The notes below the pieces were generated by a model. The model saw only the letters and a program-made list of their open reading frames with translations. It was not told the DNA's origin and did no database searches. From NCBI GenBank assembly GCA_039819225.1, contig JBCBSN010000085.1, positions 1-16,163 on the forward strand: 16,163 bases of DNA, given 5' to 3'. A program made the translations under genes and the position numbers. This DNA comes from Ulvibacterium sp039819225 (GTDB taxonomy: Bacteria; Bacteroidota; Bacteroidia; Flavobacteriales; Flavobacteriaceae). Numbering within the stretch: position 1 is the stretch's first letter; every line of letters begins with the position of its first letter. Shown in pieces: positions 7,937-15,361 of the stretch.

Positions 7937-8692
7937 TTAATGCCGATAGGATTTTAAGGCTTCTTGAAAAAACTGTATAGCACTATCGGGATCTACCTTT
8001 GTGGCTGGGAGTAGTGCCCCCTTTATATTGGTGTTTTTCCATGTCCCGTAGGTTATTTTTTTATAGTTAGAAACATCTATTGCATCATGTCCAAGATAAC
8101 CGCTAATATAAAAGTAGTGTTCATCACAAATAGCATCTGGAATTGCCATTCCTAAACCTAAGGATTTTCCGGAATGTTCATCCAAGAGTACAAAAGCGCC
8201 CGTATCAAAATGATGGGGCCATACACGGATATCCGATTGCAGACCTTCGCCATTCAAAAAGGAATGTAAGACCAAATGGGCCAGTTTACGTAAACGTAGC
8301 AGTTCTTTGAGTCCATCGGCATTGGGCAGGCGGAACTTGAAATCGCCCGTGGCGGAATAGGGTATATTATAATGCAATACATAGGCATATCCTTTGGCCC
8401 AAAAAATCGTAGAAGCCATTTCATCGATCCAAGCGATTATCTCTTTGTGCGATTTTCCATCCAAGGGAAAGGATTCCTTCGTATTTGCCCCCCATTTTAG
8501 GCTAAATTCGGAATAATCAAAAATCAATTGGACCCCAGAATTGTTCAAGAGCCGAGTTTCTAGGGTGCCGGTTTCCGGTATAAAAGCCATATTGGTATGA
8601 CTGTCATCCTTTTTTTGGGGTAAAAAACTAGCACCGGCCATGGCCAAGTACTGCGCTGCAAGATGTACTTGTTTCAGAATTGGGTCATTCAT
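7937..8692 (-). CDS. Uncharacterised protein with WPHHFD motif
   Basis: I do not recognise a function. The product is 251 residues from the ATG at 8692. It is soluble-looking, with no signal peptide or membrane segment. The most striking motif is VWPHHFDTGAF (WPHHFD at about residues 158-163), followed by SLGLGMAIPDAICDEHYFYI and a closing region with LPATKV. This layout recalls a family of bacterial hypothetical proteins with R-x-WPHHFD, in which the paired histidines and the aspartate might bind metal; that is inference. An earlier start at 8716 is possible, but the ATG at 8692 gives the compact ATGAATGA overlap with the stop of the upstream beta-barrel gene (stop ends at 8685), which suggests translational coupling and a shared transcript. 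Confidence 0.8.
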   Translation of the reverse strand: MNDPILKQVHLAAQYLAMAGASFLPQKKDDSHTNMAFIPETGTLETRLLNNSGVQLIFDYSEFSLKWGANTKESFPLDGKSHKEIIAWIDEMASTIFWAKGYAYVLHYNIPYSATGDFKFRLPNADGLKELLRLRKLAHLVLHSFLNGEGLQSDIRVWPHHFDTGAFVLLDEHSGKSLGLGMAIPDAICDEHYFYISGYLGHDAIDVSNYKKITYGTWKNTNIKGALLPATKVDPDSAIQFFQEALKSYRH

Positions 8693-9251
8693 GGTGTTGT
8701 GTACGGGGTTTGCCAAAGGGCAAAATAATACCTATCGTAAGAAATTCATCGTTTAGCTGGCCCGCTACTCCCTTGAATTCCGCAAAAATGAAAAAGCGAT
8801 TTAGATTGTAGTGCGCCCCAAAACCGTAATTAAGGCCAAATTCACCAATCTCTTCAACAGTATCGGTGTCCGCAATAAGCCGTTCCTTTTCAATGGTATA
8901 GTTTATTCCACCCAAAGGATAAATTCCCAATATATGGGATATTTCAAAGATATAGTGGGCATTGACGTTCAAATCGACAATGCTTAACTCCTGTTCCTTG
9001 TCAATTTCCTTGTAGGGGAAAAAAGTAATTTCCGGACCAAAGCAAAAAGTCGGCCCGGTACCATAGAACAATCTTGCATTTAACCCAAAAAGACTTTCAT
9101 CCAGTTCAAAGGAAGGCCCGCCACCAACCATAAGGCCTTCTTGCGCACTTAGGCCTAGATAGGATAGGAATACCCCAACAAAGAGACAGTATCTTGACAA
9201 ATAGGCTATAGTCGATTTATTTAGAGGCCAAAGGCGGTTCAAGATTTCCAA
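8685..9251 (-). CDS. Outer-membrane beta-barrel protein, uncharacterised
   Basis: The product is about 188 residues. After a hydrophobic N-terminal segment ending LGLSAQ, a likely Sec signal peptide with cleavage near AQ-EG, it alternates short amphipathic strands and turns, for example GLNARLFYGTGPTFCFGPEITFF, GLNYGFGAHYNLNRFFIFAEFKG, and ends LTIGIILPFGKP. This is the pattern of small porin-like or OmpX-like barrels of Bacteroidota. No ligand can be assigned. The start is uncertain: no ATG lies before the mature part. TTG at 9251 is only two codons after an in-frame stop; another TTG at 9197 would give a tidier 20-residue signal peptide. The gene overlaps the WPHHFD gene by 8 bases. Confidence 0.75.
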   Translation of the reverse strand: MEILNRLWPLNKSTIAYLSRYCLFVGVFLSYLGLSAQEGLMVGGGPSFELDESLFGLNARLFYGTGPTFCFGPEITFFPYKEIDKEQELSIVDLNVNAHYIFEISHILGIYPLGGINYTIEKERLIADTDTVEEIGEFGLNYGFGAHYNLNRFFIFAEFKGVAGQLNDEFLTIGIILPFGKPRTQHHE

Positions 9252-9416
9252 ATGGTTTCATTGGAATCTTATGGTTCCTTGGTCGTCAAAAAAAAGCAAC
9301 GTTTACTTTCTTTGGACTCTTTTTTCCTTGGGGGGAATAGGTGCGAATTTTTGTTTTGTGCCCACATCGACCCAAAGGTTCAATCTAGCTTTGGTTAAAG
9401 ATAGGAACTACTTTCT

Positions 9417-9833
9417 TTACCTATTTTCCATATCCCTAACTACCGTTTTATCCATTTTTTCAAAGAGATTTAGGGTTTGGAGGCTATCCAAAGGAAGCGA
9501 AGCGGAATAATCGCGTTTTTGTTTTCCAAGGTTTTGGGAACTAGGTCCGTGAAAGAGGTTGTGTATGGGAGTTACGTAACGGTCACTCCCGGAAAACGCC
9601 TTGTCTACTTTTGCCCCATAGGTGGTTTGGAGCTCCCTTTCTTCTAGGGACGTTTCGGAAAAGGTTTGTTTGTGAAGATATATGGCGATCAAGAGACCTA
9701 TAAAAAGGACAAGTTGGGAAGGAACTTTCATAATCAGGGGGAGTTTAGATGGTCTTTTGTGTTTTTTGCTTATTACCATCAGCATGGATGCAAACTTCTT
9801 GCCAAAAATGAAGTTTTCCAAACGGTTTATCAT
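9417..9833 (-). CDS. Possible small membrane-anchored protein, doubtful
   Basis: A 138-residue open frame from the ATG at 9833, with alternative internal ATGs including 9731. It has a basic N-terminus (KKHKRPSK), one clear hydrophobic segment (LVLFIGLLIAIYLHK) and a polar C-terminal part (SETSLEERELQTTYG, NLFHGPSSQNLGK). I recognise no family. For: it has believable single-pass topology and faces the same way as its neighbours. Against: no promoter match, no close operon partner, and overlapping open frames on the other strand. The whole stretch 9252-9961 (710 bases) has no other supportable gene, and 9252-9416 shows nothing identifiable. It could be a degraded gene. Confidence 0.35.
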   Translation of the reverse strand: MINRLENFIFGKKFASMLMVISKKHKRPSKLPLIMKVPSQLVLFIGLLIAIYLHKQTFSETSLEERELQTTYGAKVDKAFSGSDRYVTPIHNLFHGPSSQNLGKQKRDYSASLPLDSLQTLNLFEKMDKTVVRDMENR

Positions 9834-9961
9834 AAATTTTGGCCCCGCCGAAAACAAAATAAAATGGTTTGCTCCGATAAAAACAACTTATTGGTGTCTG
9901 GCTATGAATTTGTTAGACTAAACGGAAGTCATGGTTGTACCTTGTAATGCCCATAGTTATC

Positions 9962-10942
9962 CTAGGGCTCTTTTTTTGGAGACTGCTTTGAAATATGTCC
10001 TATAATTAAAGAGGCGTGGATTCGGGAATTCTCAATAAACCATTTATGGGTTTCCATACCACCACAGATGACTCCGGCCAAATAGAGTCCCGCTACATTG
10101 GTTTCCATAGTTTCGGGATTGTATTGGGGCAGTCTTTTTTCGTCCTGGGAAAGCTGTATCCCCAGTTTTTCCAAAAACGCAAAATTGGGCATATAACCCG
10201 TAAGGGCCAATACAAAATCATTGGGAAGGGTTACCACGCCCTCTGGAGTTTTGATCAAAACCTCGTCTTTCTTGATTTCCTTTACTGTAGCGTTAAAGTA
10301 AACTTGTATGCTACCCTCTTGGATACGGTTAATGATGTCTGGGCGCACCCAGTATTTGACACGTTCCCCTACTTCAGGGCCTCGGATGATAAGGGTGACT
10401 TCCGAGCCTTTGCGCCAACATTCCAGTGCCGCATCGATAGCGGAATTACTGGCACCGATGACCGCCAATTTTTGACTGGCATAGAAATGGGGATCTTTAT
10501 AATAGTGGGAAACCTTGGGAAGCTCTTCTCCGGGGACATGTAACAAATTTGGCAAATCGTAGAATCCGGTCGCGATGATGATATGGGACGCCTTATATTC
10601 CCCCTTATCCGAGATCACCGTAAAAACATCCCCGGAGCGCGATACCTCCTCCACAAGCTCAAAAAGATGTATGTTAAGCCGGTTACTGGTTACAATTCTC
10701 CGGTAGTATTCCAACGCCTCGTTGCGTTTGGGCTTGGCCTCGTTGCTGATAAAGGGAATATCATCGATTTCCAAGCGTTCCGAAGATGAAAAGAACTGCA
10801 TGTTCACGGGATAGTTGAAAAGCGAGTTTACAATGGGTCCTTTTTCTATGATCAAGTAGGACAATCCCTTTTTCTGGGCTTCCAGTCCACAGGCAATACC
10901 TATGGGACCGCCCCCTACGATAACAAGATCCAATTGTTTCAT
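9962..10942 (-). CDS. ypdA: YpdA-family FAD/NAD(P) reductase (putative bacillithiol disulfide reductase)
   Basis: A 326-residue flavoprotein of the thioredoxin-reductase superfamily without the CxxC redox pair. The FAD-binding loop is GGGPIG (10-15) and the family-typical NYPVNMQFFSSSERLEI follows. IIIATGFYDLPN precedes the second dinucleotide domain with VIGASNSAIDAAL (161-173), and the second FAD motif is GLYLAGVICGGMETHKWFIENSR near residue 286. This matches YpdA, shown in Firmicutes to reduce bacillithiol disulfide with NADPH; many Bacteroidota are thought to make bacillithiol. The start ATG at 10942 shares a base with the rpe stop (TAATG), so the two are translationally coupled. No CxxC motif is present, which argues against a plain thioredoxin reductase. 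Confidence 0.9.
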   Translation of the reverse strand: MKQLDLVIVGGGPIGIACGLEAQKKGLSYLIIEKGPIVNSLFNYPVNMQFFSSSERLEIDDIPFISNEAKPKRNEALEYYRRIVTSNRLNIHLFELVEEVSRSGDVFTVISDKGEYKASHIIIATGFYDLPNLLHVPGEELPKVSHYYKDPHFYASQKLAVIGASNSAIDAALECWRKGSEVTLIIRGPEVGERVKYWVRPDIINRIQEGSIQVYFNATVKEIKKDEVLIKTPEGVVTLPNDFVLALTGYMPNFAFLEKLGIQLSQDEKRLPQYNPETMETNVAGLYLAGVICGGMETHKWFIENSRIHASLIIGHISKQSPKKEP

Positions 10943-11601
10943 TATCCCGCCAATTCCTTTAATTCTTGGATGGTTTTTTTGGGATCCTTACTTTTAAAGA
11001 TATAACTGCCCGCCACCAGGACATCGGCACCTGCTTTTGTAAGATTCTTGGCATTTTTGGAACTTACCCCACCATCGATCTCAATTAGGGCATTGGACTT
11101 TTTATGAAGGATCAGGGCCTTGAGCTTGCGCACCTTGTCATATGTATTTTCAATAAAGGATTGCCCACCAAACCCCGGATTTACACTCATAAGCAAAACC
11201 AGGTCAATAGCGTTTATGGTATCCTCCAGGACGTTAATGTTCGTATGCGGATTAAGGGCCACCCCTGCCTTCATCCCAGCGGCCTTAATGGCCTGTAGTG
11301 TCCTATGCAGATGGGTACAGGCCTCATAGTGTACCGTGAGTATCGCTGCGTTGAGATTGGAAAATGCCTGAATATAACGGCTTGGATCTACAATCATCAA
11401 ATGTACATCCAACGGTTTGGTAGCATGTTCGCCAATAGCCTTTAAAACGGGCATGCCGAACGAAATATTAGGTACAAAAACTCCGTCCATAATATCGATA
11501 TGGTGCCAGTCCGCGCCGCTTTCCTCTACCAATTCCACATCCCGTTGTAGATTCCCAAAGTCTGCCGCCAACAGGGAAGGGGCAATTTTAGTTTTGCTCA
11601 T
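10942..11601 (-). CDS. rpe: Ribulose-phosphate 3-epimerase
   Basis: Rpe interconverts D-ribulose 5-phosphate and D-xylulose 5-phosphate in the pentose phosphate pathway in the cytoplasm. At 219 residues it is of normal length for this TIM barrel. It begins KIAPSLLAADFGNL. The metal site follows the family pattern: DWHHIDIMDG with H34 and D36, DVHLMI with H67, and EIDGGV with D176. The phosphate loops are NPGFGGQSFI and AGSYIF near the C-terminus. The ATG at 11601 is about 26 bases downstream of a good Bacteroidota -7 box. Its stop overlaps the ypdA start, so the pair is an operon linking pentose phosphate metabolism with an NADPH-using reductase; the functional link is inference. Confidence 0.97.
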   Translation of the reverse strand: MSKTKIAPSLLAADFGNLQRDVELVEESGADWHHIDIMDGVFVPNISFGMPVLKAIGEHATKPLDVHLMIVDPSRYIQAFSNLNAAILTVHYEACTHLHRTLQAIKAAGMKAGVALNPHTNINVLEDTINAIDLVLLMSVNPGFGGQSFIENTYDKVRKLKALILHKKSNALIEIDGGVSSKNAKNLTKAGADVLVAGSYIFKSKDPKKTIQELKELAG

Positions 11602-11627
11602 TTAAATAATGCTAAAAACCATAGGTG

Positions 11628-11656
11628 CAAAGGTACAGAAATGAAAGGGTTCCAAA
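11628..11656 (-). promoter_or_regulatory. Promoter of rpe-ypdA (Bacteroidota type)
   Basis: On the minus strand TACCTTTG (11635 to 11628) fits the -7 consensus TAnnTTTG exactly, and TTTG (11656 to 11653) lies 17 bases upstream as the -33 element. Transcription should begin about 20 bases before the rpe ATG. The -33 box sits two bases past the stop codon of the large lipoprotein gene upstream. Confidence 0.75.
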
Positions 11657-11657
11657 A

Positions 11658-14303
11658 TCAGTTATCGGAATTTCCTTGGTATACCTCGTGCTTTTCATCC
11701 CCCCCGGATTTTAGATATGCAAACAAATCTAGCACTTCTTGTTCGTTCAAACGGTTTAAAAGTCCTGTGGGCATAGGTGAAATAGGGGACAATTCTTGCT
11801 TTTCTACATTGCTCTTGGCCAATTGTACCCTATAACTTTCGTTGAAAGGATTGGGTGCCAAGGCAACGGAATCCCCTTCTTCCGAAAGTACCCGGCCCGC
11901 AATTTTCTTGCCGTCCTTTAGATGAAATAGGGTATGGGCATATTGGTCCGAAATATCATCGTTGGGGCTGTAAATGGCATAAATCATATCATAATCGCTA
12001 AATTTGGTGTGCGCCTGCGTAAGATCCGGGCCTGTAGCACCTCCTTCGCCTCGCATGCGATGGCACAGTACGCACATGGCCGCCTTATAGGCCCTTTCAC
12101 CGTCGGCCACCGTTCCGGAATAATCACTAAGACCGCCCCCCCAAAGGATATGGCTAATATCCCTTCCTTTATAGCTCTTTCCCGGCCCTATGGGCTGGGG
12201 TAGGTCCGCCACGGCAGTAGAAGGGGAATATACTCCCGATATTTCCAAGAAATACTCTTTTTCCTTTTCGGGCACCTGCGCCATGGCCTGCTGCCGCACG
12301 TTTTCCATATAGGCCTTAAAGCTCATGCCGCCCTTGGCGGACAAAACATCATAGAACCAGAGAAAATATTTTTCCCTGGATTCCCTGGTCCATCCCTGTT
12401 TGGCATGACTTAACAAAAGACCGTAATAAATGGCTTCACTTGGGGGCATTTTCGCAATGACTTCCCGAATAAGGGGGCCATATTGTTCGCTGCGCATAGT
12501 GGCTTCTTCGGAAAGCAGTTCCACTCCCTCCGTCTGTGTTTTTTCATGGGTATGCTTTTCCAATAAACCTACCAGCGAGGGAGTTATGCCATCGGCCTTA
12601 AGATAGAGTAAGAGTTGCGCCAACTCTCTGGTAACCGTATTGTTGGCATGTGGAAAATAGGCATTGAGTTTTTTTGCCGTAATTTTTCCGTCGATTTCGG
12701 AAGGTTCGCCCATCCGGATAAATAGTAGCGCATAGTTCCGCAATAGGGCCACTTGTTGTTCCGCGGTCAATTGCTCTAGTTTTAGACCGTTTAATTTCGC
12801 CAGGAGTTTTCCCTTGAGGTTCTTATTGCCCTGTCTGGCAAGGGCAATTCCCGCCTGGATAATCTTCATTGGTTTTTCTTCCCCAAAAAAACGGTTTTGC
12901 CACTGATCTACGGGTTGATGTTCCAGGGCAATGCGGGACGCGTAACGGATAAATCGGTCTTCATGATTTAGATTTTCCCAGGCCAGGGAAATACCTTCGT
13001 TGGATTTTTTGGTGTGATATGCCTCAATTTGGTGGCGCAAGTCCCGAAGTTTTCCAGCTTTTTCGTTAGTTGCCAATTGGATATCCGTATCGGCATCCCC
13101 CACATATCGAAGCCGATAGAGATGGGAATCCAGGCCGCGTCCCCCTGTGGCAAAGTATAAATGCCCATCAGATCCGGCAATCATATCCGTGAGGGGCAGG
13201 GGAGTCCCGGACAAGAATTCTTCCCGTTCCCCTATATAACTGCTTCCTTTAGGTTTTAGGTCTATGAAGTATATGGTCCCAAAACTCCAATCCATTATCA
13301 GAAGGCCATTTTTATATTTAGATGGGAAACGGAGTCCGGCACCGGAAAGTACGGCCGTGGGGGAACCTTGTTCCAAATTGTGCACCGCAGGAAGATTGTC
13401 CGCATAATACGCCGGCCACTTGCCGGATCCCGTTCGCCAACCGTATTCGCTGCCACTGGTCACATGGTTGATTCGGGTAGGTCGGTACCAGGGCATGCCA
13501 ATGTCCCATTCCATGTCCGCATCATAGGTAAAGAGTTCCCCATCCTGATTAAAGCCAATATCGAAGGGGTTCCTATAGCCTGCGGAAACAATTTCCCAAG
13601 CAGTTCCTTCCGGGTCAAACTTGGCGATCCATCCCCCGGGGGCCTTAATGTCATTGGCATGCCCACGCGCATCCAGATACGGTCTAAACAGGTTGTCCTC
13701 GTCCCAATTGGTGGGTAAACGGCTATTTTCCAAAAGCGATTCGGGAATCAGCGTGTGGTTCCCTGCAATAAAATAAATTTCATTACCGTCCGGGGAGGGC
13801 ACAAAACTATGGGGCCCATGTTCTCCTTGGCCTTCCAATCGCAATAACATTTTGGAGGTATCCAGCGCACCATCATTGTCCATATCCGTAAGGCGATACA
13901 CCCCGCTGGCCCTTTCCTCACTATCCGCAGTATCCTCTTCCCATCTTTTGTTTACCGAAACATACAGACTGTTATGGGCCCAAAGGAGGCCATGGGCATG
14001 TCCAATTTCGATAGCCACGCTATCTACCTGGGACGGTTTTACGGTTTCCCCTTCTTCAGGGGCCTGGAAATAATAAATTTTGCCACTTTGGTCGGAGGCG
14101 TAGAGCCTTCCATCAGGACCTTCCGTAAGAGCTACCCAGGAACCTTGTCCGTAAACGCTGGGATGGTAAATATCCTCTAAAACAAAGTCTTGGGGGAGGT
14201 TAAATGCAATGGGTTCCTTAAGCTCCGTATTGGTTTCCGGAGTACAGGAGATAAGCATGCCTATTAGAACAGATAGGTATAGGCCCGGTTTGGCTTTCGT
14301 CAT
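11658..14303 (-). CDS. Lipoprotein with beta-propeller and c-type haem domain (PQQ-dehydrogenase-like)
   Basis: An 881-residue exported protein. The signal SVLIGMLISC ends in a lipobox with C20, so it is probably a lipoprotein. Residues about 35-400 look like a six-bladed propeller of the soluble PQQ sugar dehydrogenase/sorbosone dehydrogenase type: GPDGRLYASDQSGKIYYF, GHAHGLLW, SAGYRNPFDIGFNQDGELF, PLTDMIAGSDGHLYFATGGRG. A helical middle (about 405-720) may be HEAT-like. The C-terminus has CVLCH (744-748), TGPDLT and MPTGLLNRLNEQEVLDLFAYL (candidate haem ligand M844), the pattern of the planctomycete-type haem-binding domain TIGR02603. Likely a periplasmic dehydrogenase passing electrons from a sugar or alcohol to haem; PQQ binding itself is not shown. 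It is divergent from the TIM-barrel gene across 107 bases. Confidence 0.88.
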   Translation of the reverse strand: MTKAKPGLYLSVLIGMLISCTPETNTELKEPIAFNLPQDFVLEDIYHPSVYGQGSWVALTEGPDGRLYASDQSGKIYYFQAPEEGETVKPSQVDSVAIEIGHAHGLLWAHNSLYVSVNKRWEEDTADSEERASGVYRLTDMDNDGALDTSKMLLRLEGQGEHGPHSFVPSPDGNEIYFIAGNHTLIPESLLENSRLPTNWDEDNLFRPYLDARGHANDIKAPGGWIAKFDPEGTAWEIVSAGYRNPFDIGFNQDGELFTYDADMEWDIGMPWYRPTRINHVTSGSEYGWRTGSGKWPAYYADNLPAVHNLEQGSPTAVLSGAGLRFPSKYKNGLLIMDWSFGTIYFIDLKPKGSSYIGEREEFLSGTPLPLTDMIAGSDGHLYFATGGRGLDSHLYRLRYVGDADTDIQLATNEKAGKLRDLRHQIEAYHTKKSNEGISLAWENLNHEDRFIRYASRIALEHQPVDQWQNRFFGEEKPMKIIQAGIALARQGNKNLKGKLLAKLNGLKLEQLTAEQQVALLRNYALLFIRMGEPSEIDGKITAKKLNAYFPHANNTVTRELAQLLLYLKADGITPSLVGLLEKHTHEKTQTEGVELLSEEATMRSEQYGPLIREVIAKMPPSEAIYYGLLLSHAKQGWTRESREKYFLWFYDVLSAKGGMSFKAYMENVRQQAMAQVPEKEKEYFLEISGVYSPSTAVADLPQPIGPGKSYKGRDISHILWGGGLSDYSGTVADGERAYKAAMCVLCHRMRGEGGATGPDLTQAHTKFSDYDMIYAIYSPNDDISDQYAHTLFHLKDGKKIAGRVLSEEGDSVALAPNPFNESYRVQLAKSNVEKQELSPISPMPTGLLNRLNEQEVLDLFAYLKSGGDEKHEVYQGNSDN

Positions 14304-14329
14304 TTTGTACTATGGATTAACGATTTTCA

Positions 14330-14364
14330 TAAAAGTAGTGAAATCCAATGGGATTTCGCCCAAA
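14330..14364 (-). promoter_or_regulatory. Weak candidate promoter for the haem lipoprotein gene
   Basis: Reading on the minus strand, TACTTTTA (14337 to 14330) matches TAnnTTTG except at the last base, with TTTG (14364 to 14361) 23 bases upstream. Distance to the ATG at 14303 is suitable. The match is imperfect. Confidence 0.28.
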
Positions 14365-14382
14365 GGGAAATTGCTATATTTG
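14354..14382 (+). promoter_or_regulatory. Promoter for the TIM-barrel gene
   Basis: TATATTTG (14375-14382) fits the Bacteroidota -7 consensus exactly. TTTC (14354-14357), 17 bases upstream, is a fair -33 match. The predicted leader before the GTG at 14411 is only about 20 bases. It overlaps the weak minus-strand promoter, so the two genes may share control. Confidence 0.6.
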
Positions 14383-14410
14383 ATCGTATATAATCAAAAA
14401 AAACGGGCTT

Positions 14411-15361
14411 GTGGATCGGAGGAAGTTTATCAATGGTGCAGCCCTTTTGGGTGCGGGGACAATAACTACGGGTATTTCACAGGTGAAGCAGACGTTGCCT
14501 TCTCCGCCAAGAAAAAGGAAACACAATCCAATAGGGGTCTCTACCTATTCCTTTTGGCAATTTAACGGGCCAAAGGAAGAGGTGCCCATAGCCTTATGTA
14601 TCGATAAGGCCGCGGCCATGGGCTTTGACGGAATAGAGCTCCTACTGGTACAAATGACCTCAGAGGACAACGGATATTTGCAAAAACTAAAGAAAAGGGC
14701 TTTTCATGCCGGGCTGGATCTTATGGGTTTCTCCACCCATCAGGGGTATCTAAGCCCTGAAAAGAGGTATAGGGAGGAGAATATTTCCAAGACACTTCAT
14801 CAAATTGAACTGGCCTATAAATTGGGAATTCCCACCATGCGCTTAAATACGGGACGCTGGGGGACTACCAAATCCTTTGATGACCTTATGGCCAATAAGG
14901 GCATAGAACCTACCTTGAAAGGATATACGGATGAGGATGGTTTTAAATGGGTAATCGATGCTATTGAAAAGTGCATCCCTACCGCAGAGCGGTGCGGGGT
15001 GGTCCTGGGCCTTGAAAACCACTGGGGTCTGGGGCGCACGGCCCAAGGGGTAAAACGGATCGTGGATGCCATAGCTAGTCCCTGGTTGCAGGTGACCTTG
15101 GATACGGGTAATTTTTTGGAGGATCGGGAGGCCCAAATGGAATTGTTGGCACCGCAAGCCTTTTTGGTACAGGCCAAGACCTATTATGGGGATGGAAAAT
15201 GGTATACCTTGGATATCGATTATCCCAAAATTGGTGCAATGATGCGGAAACATAACTACAGAGGATATATCTCCCTTGAATTTGAGGGAAAGGAATCCCC
15301 GGATACTGCCGTTCCCAAAAGCTTGGAGGTGTTGCGCGATGCGTTTTGGTACGAGTTATAG
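14411..15361 (+). CDS. Tat-exported sugar phosphate isomerase/epimerase family protein (TIM barrel)
   Basis: A 316-residue protein of the AP-endonuclease-2-like TIM-barrel superfamily, annotated by habit as sugar phosphate isomerase/epimerase. The N-terminus MDRRKFINGAALLGAG is a twin-arginine signal, so the fold is made inside and exported. The barrel starts at IGVSTYSFWQF (about 41). Likely metal ligands are E76 in GIELL, E202 in LENHWG, D231 in DTGNF and E290 in SLEFEGKE. The usual histidine before the lysine in the seventh strand is glutamine here (VQAKTYYG, Q254). The start is GTG at 14411, the only one that keeps the RR motif. A periplasmic enzyme does not fit a phosphosugar; action on an oxidised sugar or glycoside, together with the divergent haem dehydrogenase, is a reasonable guess. 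Confidence 0.85.
   Translation: MDRRKFINGAALLGAGTITTGISQVKQTLPSPPRKRKHNPIGVSTYSFWQFNGPKEEVPIALCIDKAAAMGFDGIELLLVQMTSEDNGYLQKLKKRAFHAGLDLMGFSTHQGYLSPEKRYREENISKTLHQIELAYKLGIPTMRLNTGRWGTTKSFDDLMANKGIEPTLKGYTDEDGFKWVIDAIEKCIPTAERCGVVLGLENHWGLGRTAQGVKRIVDAIASPWLQVTLDTGNFLEDREAQMELLAPQAFLVQAKTYYGDGKWYTLDIDYPKIGAMMRKHNYRGYISLEFEGKESPDTAVPKSLEVLRDAFWYEL

Noticed and set aside
9271..9947. Plus-strand open frames of 79 to 93 residues
   Set aside because: They overlap each other and the minus-strand frame, contain implausible composition and have no start signals or family resemblance.
13368..13718. 116-residue plus-strand frame inside the haem lipoprotein gene
   Set aside because: It is antisense to well-conserved propeller sequence, as are the similar frames opposite ftsA and ftsZ.
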